Source: Anaerolineae bacterium (lineage in GTDB: Bacteria; Chloroflexota; Anaerolineae; Anaerolineales; Anaerolineaceae). From it: a DNA stretch of 64,000 nt. Every line of letters starts with the position of its first letter. The first letter of the stretch is position 1. Below the pieces are notes generated by a model, which saw only the letters and a program-made list of their open reading frames with translations, had not been told where the DNA came from and made no database searches. Location: the NCBI GenBank assembly GCA_013178185.1, contig JABLXC010000017.1, forward strand, positions 1 to 64,000. Direction: 5' to 3'. Positions 24,730 to 32,839 of the stretch are shown here, piece after piece. The translations under genes were made by a program, and so were the position numbers.

Positions 24730-27495
24730 TTAGGAAGAAAACCAGCGGCGCACCATTTCGATCTGGAAGCGGTAGCCGCCGTCCGTTTGTTCGACCAAAT
24801 CGCGTTGCAGCAAGTTCGCAAGCGCCTCTTCGAATTGATCAGGGCAGCTGCTTTTCCAGGCGGTGTGGTGGATGATTGCATTTGGCCCTAATGCGGCAAG
24901 GGTCCGGAGCAGGCTGGCAGCCTGGGGGATGATCTGGTTATTTTGAATATCCATGAAAAACATGCTGCCGCTTTTGAGGGCGCGCGGAACGGTTTGCTCG
25001 ACATCGTCTTCTTGCACGAGCATCTGGCTGCCTGGGGGTTGTTCATTCTTATATTCAACCAGTTCAAAGCAAATCTGCTGAATCAGGTGAGGATGTGCGC
25101 TCGTCAATGCCAGGATGCTTTGGCTGGCACAGGGGTGGTAAGTTAGAGGAAATTGAGGCACAGGTTTTTCGATCAATTGGAGCGCTTCGGATCTTTCCAA
25201 ATAGCTGATCTTAATCACCTGGGCGTTGACCAGATAGGCAGACCAATGCGCCCATTCGTCCAGCGTATGTGAGCCGGCAAAAAGTACCCTGAACCTTTGG
25301 CGATGCTGGGTCAGATTTCGGAGCAGGCTAAAGAAGGGTTCGGGTTGCATGGCGCGGTTACGCAAGATGCTATCGAGGGCTTCGAATTCGTCGAACATGA
25401 TCAATGCTTTGGCGTTGCGCTCTGAGAGAATGCGCTCGATTTCATCCAGCCAGAGTTGGAAACTGGAGAAGGGATCACCGGCTGCCTGCATCATCTCGTC
25501 CGGCGTTGGCAGGTTCAGGTTTCTCTGTTTTAAGGCCGTGCGGGTCATCTGGCGCGCCAGCCCCAGCAGAAGAAAGGCGTATGATTCGACACCGGACAGT
25601 CCCTGGCAATCCACGAACATTGGGATGAAAGATGAAGGAAGGATTCTTCCTAGATTGAGCAGCAAGGAAGTTTTTCCCATACGCCGCTGTCCATAGATTA
25701 AGAGAGGCGGGCTGGCAGGTTCCAATAACAGCCTTTCTATGCGGGCGATGATATCTGCGCGCCCGACGAAGATGTGTTGTTCAGGGGTGATGGGCGTACC
25801 ACAGATGTATGGGTTTTGGAGTGGTTTGTCCTGAACGACAAGTTCGGCCAGATTTTCCAGGAAGTCTTTGACGGTTTTCTCCCATTGGACAACAATCGGG
25901 CTGAAACGGACAGCATAAGGGGCATTGCTGAGCATCAGATCCCGCTCGATCATCTGCAAACGTTCTTGCGCCAAACCGAGCGCCAGACGTTTGTGATAGG
26001 CGCTGTTCTGTTTGAGCGCGGTGAAGATATCCTGGCTGATCTGAGCAAGGTTGTTCAACAAATCACTGGCAAAGCCTGGAAGCTCGCCCAACCAGCGGGT
26101 TGTGTGTTCCTGGCTGATTTGGGTGATGGTCTGGCATTTTTCCAACCGACGGGCCGCCAGTTCCAGTTGGACGATCTGGGTTGCCCAACGTTGGCGGCCT
26201 GAAGCCAAAATGCGCATGAAAGATTGAGCTTCAACAGGGCGGTGTTCGGCCAGGAGGAGGAGATGAGCATCCAGTTCCAACCAGGGAAGGTACTGCATCT
26301 CGATCCAAAAAGCTGCGTGGTATTTAAACAATGAACGGCCATGAGGGAGATTGTGGTAATCGTATAGATAGAGCAAGCGGTTCCAGAGCAAGAAGAAAGG
26401 ATAGAAAATTAGCGGTCGCCAGTAATTGCGCGTCAGTCCGGCGATTGTAACGATGATTAGATGAACCACCTTGAGCGGGCTGTACTCGAAATTCGCGATG
26501 ATGATGGAATGAAAAGGAAACCAGATCAAACCTGAAGCCAGGGCGGCCGCGGTCGCACCTGGCCAGCGCCCGGCCAGTGGGAGGGTGACAGCCCAGATGA
26601 TCCCAAATAGCGCGCTGAACATGTTACCTCCGCCAAGACCGCCGAACAAGAAAAAAGCCGGCGATTGTCCCGGCAGGCTGGAGTAGATGAAATAGACAAC
26701 CCCGCCGCTCAGTCCCAGAAGTGAGCTGATGAAAAGCCCCCATTTTATTTTTTGCCCGCGCAGGATCAGCGTCAAGGAGATTATCAGGGAGAGAATCAAC
26801 GCGCTGCCAAATGCCATCTCCAGCCGGAAGCTCATTTCGGGAACGTTTACCCCCAATTTTGGGGTTCCAGCGTCATAATCGAAGGCGCCTTTGAACGCAA
26901 GAACGCCAGCCAGATAGATCAGCCCAGCTACTGAGACGGTCGTAAGGAAGGCGCGCAGCGTCTTGAAGAAACTGTTCTTGATGTTGGTAGATGTTAGATT
27001 GACCAGAACGCTGCCGGTGAATCCGAGCGAAAAGCCGATAGGGAAATAGATTTCTTGAATGTTACCAGGGACAAAAAGCCCCATCCCAACCCCGAAAACC
27101 AACCCAAAAACGGCCCCTGCTGGAACGCTGGCGACTATGCCGAAAACCAGACTGGCGGTTGCCTGGGACGCCCAACCGAAGACGAGGGATTGGCATATCT
27201 GGAGAGGGGATGCTCCCCTGACTATCCTGGTTGTAAAGAGAACCAGGAGGACCATGAAGGTTGACAAGGCGTAGAGTTGAAAGACCAGGTTGCGGATTGC
27301 AGGCTGTTTCCAATCGGTAGGGGAGAGATCGAGCAGGCTAAAGTCCTGGCGGAGGCGAGGGGATATTTGAGAAATTCGCCTCTGCCAGGCAGCGGGCTGG
27401 TAGGCGATGCTGAAGAGGGCTGAAAAGCCTGAAATTATGTGGCCTTTTATTTGTTCCCAGGCAGAAGGTTTTTCACCGGCGGGGTCAGGCGTCAT
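24730..27495 (-). CDS. Membrane-fused STAND-type AAA ATPase
   Basis: 921 residues. About nine to ten membrane helices occupy residues 70-375. A helical cytosolic segment (380-560) leads to an AAA/STAND ATPase: sensor strand FVGRADII at about 576-584, Walker A GQRRMGKTS (602-610), Walker B LIMFDE (698-703). The C-terminus is a winged-helix-like tail (LLRTLAALG...RDLVEQTDGGYRFQIEMVRRWF). The FVGRxD...YGxRRMGKTSLL style is typical of prokaryotic STAND ATPases that act as signal switches. It overlaps the upstream partner by 11 bases. The membrane-sensor plus ATPase plan suggests signal transduction or defence; neither is demonstrated. Confidence 0.85.
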   Translation of the reverse strand: MTPDPAGEKPSAWEQIKGHIISGFSALFSIAYQPAAWQRRISQISPRLRQDFSLLDLSPTDWKQPAIRNLVFQLYALSTFMVLLVLFTTRIVRGASPLQICQSLVFGWASQATASLVFGIVASVPAGAVFGLVFGVGMGLFVPGNIQEIYFPIGFSLGFTGSVLVNLTSTNIKNSFFKTLRAFLTTVSVAGLIYLAGVLAFKGAFDYDAGTPKLGVNVPEMSFRLEMAFGSALILSLIISLTLILRGQKIKWGLFISSLLGLSGGVVYFIYSSLPGQSPAFFLFGGLGGGNMFSALFGIIWAVTLPLAGRWPGATAAALASGLIWFPFHSIIIANFEYSPLKVVHLIIVTIAGLTRNYWRPLIFYPFFLLWNRLLYLYDYHNLPHGRSLFKYHAAFWIEMQYLPWLELDAHLLLLAEHRPVEAQSFMRILASGRQRWATQIVQLELAARRLEKCQTITQISQEHTTRWLGELPGFASDLLNNLAQISQDIFTALKQNSAYHKRLALGLAQERLQMIERDLMLSNAPYAVRFSPIVVQWEKTVKDFLENLAELVVQDKPLQNPYICGTPITPEQHIFVGRADIIARIERLLLEPASPPLLIYGQRRMGKTSLLLNLGRILPSSFIPMFVDCQGLSGVESYAFLLLGLARQMTRTALKQRNLNLPTPDEMMQAAGDPFSSFQLWLDEIERILSERNAKALIMFDEFEALDSILRNRAMQPEPFFSLLRNLTQHRQRFRVLFAGSHTLDEWAHWSAYLVNAQVIKISYLERSEALQLIEKPVPQFPLTYHPCASQSILALTSAHPHLIQQICFELVEYKNEQPPGSQMLVQEDDVEQTVPRALKSGSMFFMDIQNNQIIPQAASLLRTLAALGPNAIIHHTAWKSSCPDQFEEALANLLQRDLVEQTDGGYRFQIEMVRRWFSS

Positions 27496-28681
27496 GGTTC
27501 AGCAGATATTGATAGCGGGCGATGCTGCGGAGAGCGACAGTTTTCCAGTCCTCGTTGTGACGCTCCTCTTCGAGGTGCGTCCAGCATGCCATGGAAAGAA
27601 TTTGGAGCAGGGCAGGCCAGCATTGGCTTGTCTCCAGGATCCACTCGATATCAGCGGAATCGAATGGGATAGGGGAGCTGTTGACCAGTTCATAGGCCTC
27701 CTGGCGCGTGAGGGGGCCAAGTTCGATCAGGTGTCCAAAGATGTTGAGAAACGGCGACGGGCTGTTGTTTGCTAAGACCATGTGTTCTCTCAGTAGCTGA
27801 GAGGTGACGATAAATCCCAGCCGTCCTTCTGTGAGGTTGGCGCCAAGCGAGCGCAATCCCCACCAAAAGGTTTCGTTTAATTCTTGCGCCTGTAGAGCTA
27901 CTGGAAGTTCGTCCATCAAAATCACAGCGGGGCTTGAGAGTTGTTGGCTAACCGCCTCGATGAAGGTGTTTAATGTGCAGGGGTTGGGGAAGGGGATCTG
28001 GAGCTGTGAAAGAACATGCCGGAAAAATCCGATCTGGGTGCACATGCGTGGATCCTGGAAATCAATGAAGACCCACAGGTAGCGGGCAGATTCTGGCAAC
28101 CACCCTTGAAATTGCCCGGGTCGCAATTGTGCTGGCAGGGCGGATGAGATGTTCTTGATGTAGTGCAGCAGAGAGGTCTTGCCGCTGCGCTGTTTACCGA
28201 CAATGGCCACATTTTGCAGGGGCGGGCCGCGTAAAACGTTGAAGATATGTTTGAGTTCCATTTGACGGCCAAAAAATTGGCGCGGCAGCAGGGTTGGTGG
28301 CCCGACTACGAAAGGGAAAGGATGAGGCTGACCCCTTTCACCGGCGGCTGGGGTGGCATCGGGATCATCAAGCGGGAGAAGGCGATTGGCAAGCTGGCGG
28401 GCGTTGGGGTGTCCGGAGGCTTCGAGGAACGCCAGCAGGTTGGACGGATTTTCCCACCCACCGCGCTGCGCAATCACCTGGGCAAGGTTTTCGATATCAT
28501 CAAGATGGGCGGGGATGCGTTTGCGATAGATCCAGTAAGCGATGGCGGTGCCGCCAGAGCGTCCCATGGCGTACCCCAGCTCATCCTGCACCGCCTGGCG
28601 GTTTTTGCGTTGCCGGAAGGCAATCCATTGGATGGCGTCGGCCAGCAGGTTTGAAAAGCGTTCAGGCGAGGCAGGAGGCAT
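27485..28681 (-). CDS. STAND-type AAA ATPase with N-terminal helical domain
   Basis: 398 residues. Residues about 1-105 form a helical, helix-turn-helix-like module (RKNRQAVQDELGYAMGRS...YWIYRKRIPAHLDDIENLAQVI), which in related proteins precedes NTPase domains. Then FFGRQMELKHIF, Walker A GKQRSGKTS (162-170) and Walker B VILMDE (253-258) define an AAA_16/STAND ATPase. It lacks the C-terminal repeat array often found in such proteins. It is the first gene of the pair and shares 11 bases with the membrane ATPase gene, so both are made together. The two ATPase modules resemble one another, suggesting a heteromeric complex. Confidence 0.85.
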   Translation of the reverse strand: MPPASPERFSNLLADAIQWIAFRQRKNRQAVQDELGYAMGRSGGTAIAYWIYRKRIPAHLDDIENLAQVIAQRGGWENPSNLLAFLEASGHPNARQLANRLLPLDDPDATPAAGERGQPHPFPFVVGPPTLLPRQFFGRQMELKHIFNVLRGPPLQNVAIVGKQRSGKTSLLHYIKNISSALPAQLRPGQFQGWLPESARYLWVFIDFQDPRMCTQIGFFRHVLSQLQIPFPNPCTLNTFIEAVSQQLSSPAVILMDELPVALQAQELNETFWWGLRSLGANLTEGRLGFIVTSQLLREHMVLANNSPSPFLNIFGHLIELGPLTRQEAYELVNSSPIPFDSADIEWILETSQCWPALLQILSMACWTHLEEERHNEDWKTVALRSIARYQYLLNHDA

Positions 28682-28686
28682 GGCGG

Positions 28687-28731
28687 TTACTCTAAATATT
28701 TATGAGTAAAAAAAGAGTTTGACTACAAACT
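28687..28731. promoter_or_regulatory. Palindromic site upstream of STAND operon
   Basis: AGTTTGACTACAAACT (28716-28731) is a 6-bp inverted repeat around a 4-base centre, about 40 bases upstream of the STAND operon start. A second inverted pair, TTACTC (28687-28692) and GAGTAA (28704-28709), lies between it and the gene, and TTACTC recurs at 28736-28741. These fit regulator-binding sites; the first gene product itself has a helix-turn-helix-like N-terminus. Confidence 0.45.
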
Positions 28732-28816
28732 ATGATTACTCTATTACCTGTATACTCATTCTAACACAAGTTATGATACAGTTGATGCTGGCTGCACGGA
28801 TTTCATAGCAGGGGGC

Positions 28817-28892
28817 CGGCAGGTGGAATACCCTCGGTAAAATGAAAATGCCGAGGGTATTCCAATATTGTTGAGATCATGGCTGCCTGCCG
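28817..28892. repeat. Nested perfect inverted repeat
   Basis: GGAATACCCTCGG (28825-28837) pairs perfectly with CCGAGGGTATTCC (28851-28863), 13 bp around a 13-base loop. An outer pair, CGGCAGG (28817-28823) and CCTGCCG (28886-28892), encloses it. No T run follows. It lies between the divergent STAND operon and WD40 gene. The rest of 28682-29044 holds promoters only. Confidence 0.6.
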
Positions 28893-28958
28893 CCGTTATA
28901 CTATATTATTATTGAGAACTGCGACTAAAAAGAAGAGACCCTTGTGGGCGATTAAGGC

Positions 28959-28987
28959 TTGACATCCCGCTCCAAGCTGTTTACGAT
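28959..28987 (+). promoter_or_regulatory. Promoter of WD40 lipoprotein gene
   Basis: TTGACA (28959-28964), 17-base spacer, TACGAT (28982-28987). A TATAAG lies just beyond at 28990-28995. The leader would be about 50 bases. Confidence 0.45.
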
Positions 28988-29044
28988 GGTATAAGAAATT
29001 AAAATCTTCACAATACTTGCCTTTTACGGCGAGACGGTGATTTT

Positions 29045-30166
29045 ATGGGACTTAGAGATCTTCAAACAACGGGATTGTTAATTTTATTGCTCATTTTGCC
29101 GGCTTGCAGCCGATCGGCGACGCCGGGCTTCGAACCGACGGCGAGCGTATCTCCTGCGCCTCTCCAGCCGGAGACGGCAACTTTTCCTTCTGCCACGCCG
29201 TCGGTGTTAGCTTCTCCTACGCCTGTGTCATTGCCAGGCGAAAGTGAGCCGGTTGAGCCAGACAACGCGGTGCTGCTTCGCCAGACTGTGGAGGCGTCGG
29301 TCGAGAATCCTTCCAGGCTGGTCTGGTCTCAGGACGGGAATTTGCTGGCGCTGATGAGCGGTTCCGGTCTGATGGTGTTGGACGGCAAAACCCTTGCGGT
29401 TGTGTCGCGGGTTGAGGTCTCTGAGCCGCTCTATTTGTTGGATTTTTCGCCAACTTCCGGCAGTATGGCTACCACGATTAACCAGCAGCAGGTGGAACTG
29501 CGGGAGATTGTAAGTGGGCAGGTGATGCGCACGCTTGGGCTGGATTTTCCTCTGATTACTGCCAGTTATTCGCCCGATGGCACTCTATTGGCGATTTCCA
29601 TGTCCGACGAAATTGCCGTGGGGTTGTGGGATGTGAGCAGCGGACAGTTAAAAAAGGAACTAAGCGGTTTCGAAACGGCCGCGCCGGTGTATTCCGGTTT
29701 TATCGGCCCAGACGGCCGGCATTTTGTCTGGCAAGCGCGCGGTACAGTCCAGGTTATGGACATGGAAACGAATGAGTTTGGCCCTGCCCTTCAGCACGAA
29801 GATTTTGTCGGCGCTGCAGCGCTCAGCCCAGATGGCCGGACGCTCGCCACAGCGGCGGGAGGCACGTTAAATGGCTTTTTCCAGCCGCTGATTAAACTAT
29901 GGGATGCAGCCAACGGCGAGGAAGTTGCTGTTATGCCGGCTGGGGATTCTGTTCCAGGCAGTATGTGTTTCTCGCCGGATGGCAGGTTGCTGGTCAGTCA
30001 TGATGGCAGCCGCATCGTCTTGTGGGATGTGAGCGCCGGGCAAATGATCGGCGCAGTGAGTGGGCATGAGGATGCCGTTTCTTCCGTGGCGTTCTCGCCC
30101 GATGGCATGCGACTTGCCTCGGCGGCTTATGACGGTACAGTGCGGCTATGGCAGACCGGGCCATGA
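29045..30166 (+). CDS. WD40-repeat lipoprotein
   Basis: 373 residues. A lipobox signal (ILPACS) and a Pro/Thr/Ser linker precede a WD40 beta-propeller: blades end in motifs such as VGLWDVSSGQ, IKLWDAANGE, IVLWDVSAGQ and VRLWQTGP, with SPDG turns between them. It is an extracytoplasmic propeller, usually a protein-interaction platform. It runs 33 bases ahead of a sensor kinase gene in the same direction, so the propeller could present signals to that kinase. It is divergent from the STAND operon. Confidence 0.88.
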   Translation: MGLRDLQTTGLLILLLILPACSRSATPGFEPTASVSPAPLQPETATFPSATPSVLASPTPVSLPGESEPVEPDNAVLLRQTVEASVENPSRLVWSQDGNLLALMSGSGLMVLDGKTLAVVSRVEVSEPLYLLDFSPTSGSMATTINQQQVELREIVSGQVMRTLGLDFPLITASYSPDGTLLAISMSDEIAVGLWDVSSGQLKKELSGFETAAPVYSGFIGPDGRHFVWQARGTVQVMDMETNEFGPALQHEDFVGAAALSPDGRTLATAAGGTLNGFFQPLIKLWDAANGEEVAVMPAGDSVPGSMCFSPDGRLLVSHDGSRIVLWDVSAGQMIGAVSGHEDAVSSVAFSPDGMRLASAAYDGTVRLWQTGP

Positions 30167-30199
30167 GAAGAAAGCTGACGGGCTGAAAGGTTTCAATGA

Positions 30200-31981
30200 A
30201 TGCGAAAAGCTGATTCTCCCTTTCTAGCAGATTGGTTTGTCATCTCGTTGCGCTGGCTGGTTTTGCTGGGCGCGGCGGTAAGGTTGGCCGAGAGCGGCGC
30301 AGCCACGCTTGCCCTGGAAGGCGTCTTTGGAATCGGCGCGCTCTGGAATCTATTCGCTTCTATCCTTGCTATTTTGAACCGCCGTCTACCCAATCACCGC
30401 ATCATTTTTGTGACCGGCGACCTGGTTCTTTGCATGCTTCTTTTTGTTTTCAGCGGCGGTTTGGCTGGCCGGTTGTGGTGGATCGGATACCTGGTTATCT
30501 TTTCTTCTTCGATTTATTATGAGTGGCGCGGCAGCATCATCATGGCGCTGGCTTTAACATTGCTGCAGGGCGTCTTTAGTTTCTGGGTTGACGCGGATTT
30601 TTTTAATGTACAAAAAGGCCAGACCCTGGCGATTTCTAACCTGCTGGCCGGGCTGGTGTTTGGGTTTCTCGGCATCAAGTTGATGGATTTTATCCGGTCG
30701 AGTTATTTTGCGCTGGTACGAAAGCGCCGCGAAGCGGATTTTCGGGTTCAGCTTCAGGAACGCAACCGGCACAGCGCCATGTACCGCATGATCGAGGAAC
30801 TCAGCGCGACCCTAAACTACCAGACAGTGCTCGAAACTGCCCTGGATTTATGCGTAACGGCGCTTGGCGGGGGGCGCGCCCAGGTGAAAGATCTTGTGAG
30901 CGCGGTATTGCTCTTTGATGCTGAGGATCAGCTGGGGGTGGAGGCGGCCAGGCGCTTTCCGCCGCCAGACCGCAGGGTTGTCTTCCCGGCAAAGGCGGGC
31001 GCCCTGGAAAAAGCCATCCAGTCTGCCGAGCCCTTAGTCGTTCAGAACCCGACCCATGATCCGGAGCTCAAGAAACTGGTTGTGCTTTATGGCTGCAATT
31101 CGGTTTTACTGCTGCCTTTGAGACGGGGACTGGATGCTTATGGGCTTATTTTGTTGGCGCACCCGCAGGCAGATTTCTTTACACCAGAGCGGGTGAATAT
31201 GGTTGAAGTGATCAGCCACCAGGCAGTGATCGCCATTCAGAATGCGCTTCTCTTTCGTGATCTTGAGGCGGAAAAAGAACGAATAATCGAAACCCAGGAG
31301 GAGGCTCGCAAAAAACTGGCGCGCGATTTGCATGATGGACCCACGCAATCAATTTCTGCCATTGCGATGCGCCTGAGCGTCATTCGCCAGATGGTGGAGA
31401 AACACTCCGCTGAAACCGCGCTGGAGCTTGAAAAAGTGGAAGACCTGGCGCGCCGGACCTCTCAAGAAATCCGCCACATGCTGTTCACCTTGAGGCCGCT
31501 GGCGCTTGAGTCGCAGGGGCTGGAAGCCGCGCTGAAAGCCATGGCAGGAAAAATGGGGGATACTTTTCAACAAAAAGTGGTGGTGGATATCGAGCCGCGC
31601 GCCGTGGAGATGTTAAAACCGGAGAAACAAACGGTGGTCTTCTACCTGGCGGAAGAGGCGGTTCATAACGCGCGCAAGTATGCCAAGGCCGCCGAAATCC
31701 GCATACGGCTTCAGCGAGCGCCGCAGGATGATTCTTTTGTCCTCTTGCAGGTTAGCGACAACGGGGTTGGTTTTGACGTCGAGTCTGTCCAGCGCGCCTA
31801 CGAAGGGCGGGGCAGCCTGGGTATGGTGAATTTGCGCGAGCGAACGGAGTTAATCAACGGTTTGCTGCGGGTCGATTCTGCGCCTGGCAAGGGAACACGC
31901 GTGCAGGTTGTCATCCCGGTCACAGAAGAAGCGACCGATCGTTTGCAGCGAGGGATGTCCCCACCAATAAGTTTTGTCTAA
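30200..31981 (+). CDS. GAF-domain sensor histidine kinase (HisKA_3, NarX/LiaS type)
   Basis: 593 residues. About six membrane helices (residues 12-165) are followed by a GAF domain (about 195-355) and a HisKA_3 dimerisation domain with phospho-acceptor His378 in RKKLARDLHDGPTQS. The HATPase domain shows EEAVHNARKYAKA, VSDNGVGFDVE and GRGSLGMVNLRERTELI. These kinases usually pair with NarL/LuxR-type regulators; none is adjacent, so the partner is elsewhere. It overlaps or abuts the alpha/beta hydrolase gene. Signal unknown. Confidence 0.92.
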   Translation: MRKADSPFLADWFVISLRWLVLLGAAVRLAESGAATLALEGVFGIGALWNLFASILAILNRRLPNHRIIFVTGDLVLCMLLFVFSGGLAGRLWWIGYLVIFSSSIYYEWRGSIIMALALTLLQGVFSFWVDADFFNVQKGQTLAISNLLAGLVFGFLGIKLMDFIRSSYFALVRKRREADFRVQLQERNRHSAMYRMIEELSATLNYQTVLETALDLCVTALGGGRAQVKDLVSAVLLFDAEDQLGVEAARRFPPPDRRVVFPAKAGALEKAIQSAEPLVVQNPTHDPELKKLVVLYGCNSVLLLPLRRGLDAYGLILLAHPQADFFTPERVNMVEVISHQAVIAIQNALLFRDLEAEKERIIETQEEARKKLARDLHDGPTQSISAIAMRLSVIRQMVEKHSAETALELEKVEDLARRTSQEIRHMLFTLRPLALESQGLEAALKAMAGKMGDTFQQKVVVDIEPRAVEMLKPEKQTVVFYLAEEAVHNARKYAKAAEIRIRLQRAPQDDSFVLLQVSDNGVGFDVESVQRAYEGRGSLGMVNLRERTELINGLLRVDSAPGKGTRVQVVIPVTEEATDRLQRGMSPPISFV

Positions 31982-31988
31982 AAAGAAT

Positions 31989-32780
31989 ATGCCCACTGTT
32001 GCCGGCTTTTACTTTGCAGAAAGCAATCTTGCCAAAACCCCCCGCATTCCTGTTTTGCTGATTCATGGAGCGGGGAGCGATCACCTCTGTTGGCCGCCTG
32101 AAATTCGCAGAATAGCGGGCGAACGCGTTCTGGCATTCGATTTGCCAGGGCATGGCCGCTCTGGCGGGATTTGTGAGCAGTCTGTCGGGGGCTATGCCGC
32201 CCAGACGCTGCGGTTTTTGGATGCGCTCGGCATTTACCGGGCTGTTTTTGTGGGGCATTCTCTCGGCGGGGCGATTGCCTTGTGGTCAGCGTTGAACAGC
32301 CCCGACCGGACGGCGGCGATTGGATTGATCGCCAGCGGCGCTTCTTTCAAAATTCCTGATGGCTTGCTCAATGGGTTGGTGAGCCAAACGACGCTTCCGG
32401 AGGCTTTGGCTCTTTTACGGGCGCACCTGTTCAGCCGGCGGGCAGAAAAAAGCCTGGTTGAAAAGGTGATGCAATCCTTTGGGAAAGCGCGCTTAAGCCA
32501 GTTACAAAGCGATTGGAAAGCTGCCGCCGATTTTGATTTACGTTGGCAAATTTCGGGCGTGCGGGCGCCGGTCTGGGCAGCGGTTGGCCTGGAGGATAAC
32601 CTGTCCCCGCCTGCTTTGATGCGTTATTTGGCCAGTCAGCTTCCTCAAATAAAGGTACTGCAAGTGGACGGGGCCGGCCATATGGTGATGCTGGAACAAC
32701 CCGGAAAGGTGGGGCAAGGGTTGAACCAATTCCTGAAATCGTTGCCGTTGAACCTTCCTGAGAATTGGCCAGTTGCCTGA
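31989..32780 (+). CDS. Alpha/beta hydrolase
   Basis: 263 residues. The oxyanion strand LIHGAGSDH, nucleophile elbow VGHSLGGAIAL, acid region GLEDNLSP and catalytic His in DGAGHMVMLEQP mark a complete alpha/beta-hydrolase triad. Close relatives are esterases or haloperoxidase/MhpC-like enzymes. The ATG at 31989 is chosen; an in-frame TTG at 31974 would overlap the kinase stop. Likely translationally linked with the upstream kinase. Substrate unknown. Confidence 0.9.
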   Translation: MPTVAGFYFAESNLAKTPRIPVLLIHGAGSDHLCWPPEIRRIAGERVLAFDLPGHGRSGGICEQSVGGYAAQTLRFLDALGIYRAVFVGHSLGGAIALWSALNSPDRTAAIGLIASGASFKIPDGLLNGLVSQTTLPEALALLRAHLFSRRAEKSLVEKVMQSFGKARLSQLQSDWKAAADFDLRWQISGVRAPVWAAVGLEDNLSPPALMRYLASQLPQIKVLQVDGAGHMVMLEQPGKVGQGLNQFLKSLPLNLPENWPVA

Positions 32781-32839
32781 CTCGAGGGGCGTTAATAAAA
32801 CCGCGCCGAGGCGAGTCCGGCCGGGTGCAAGAAGATCCT

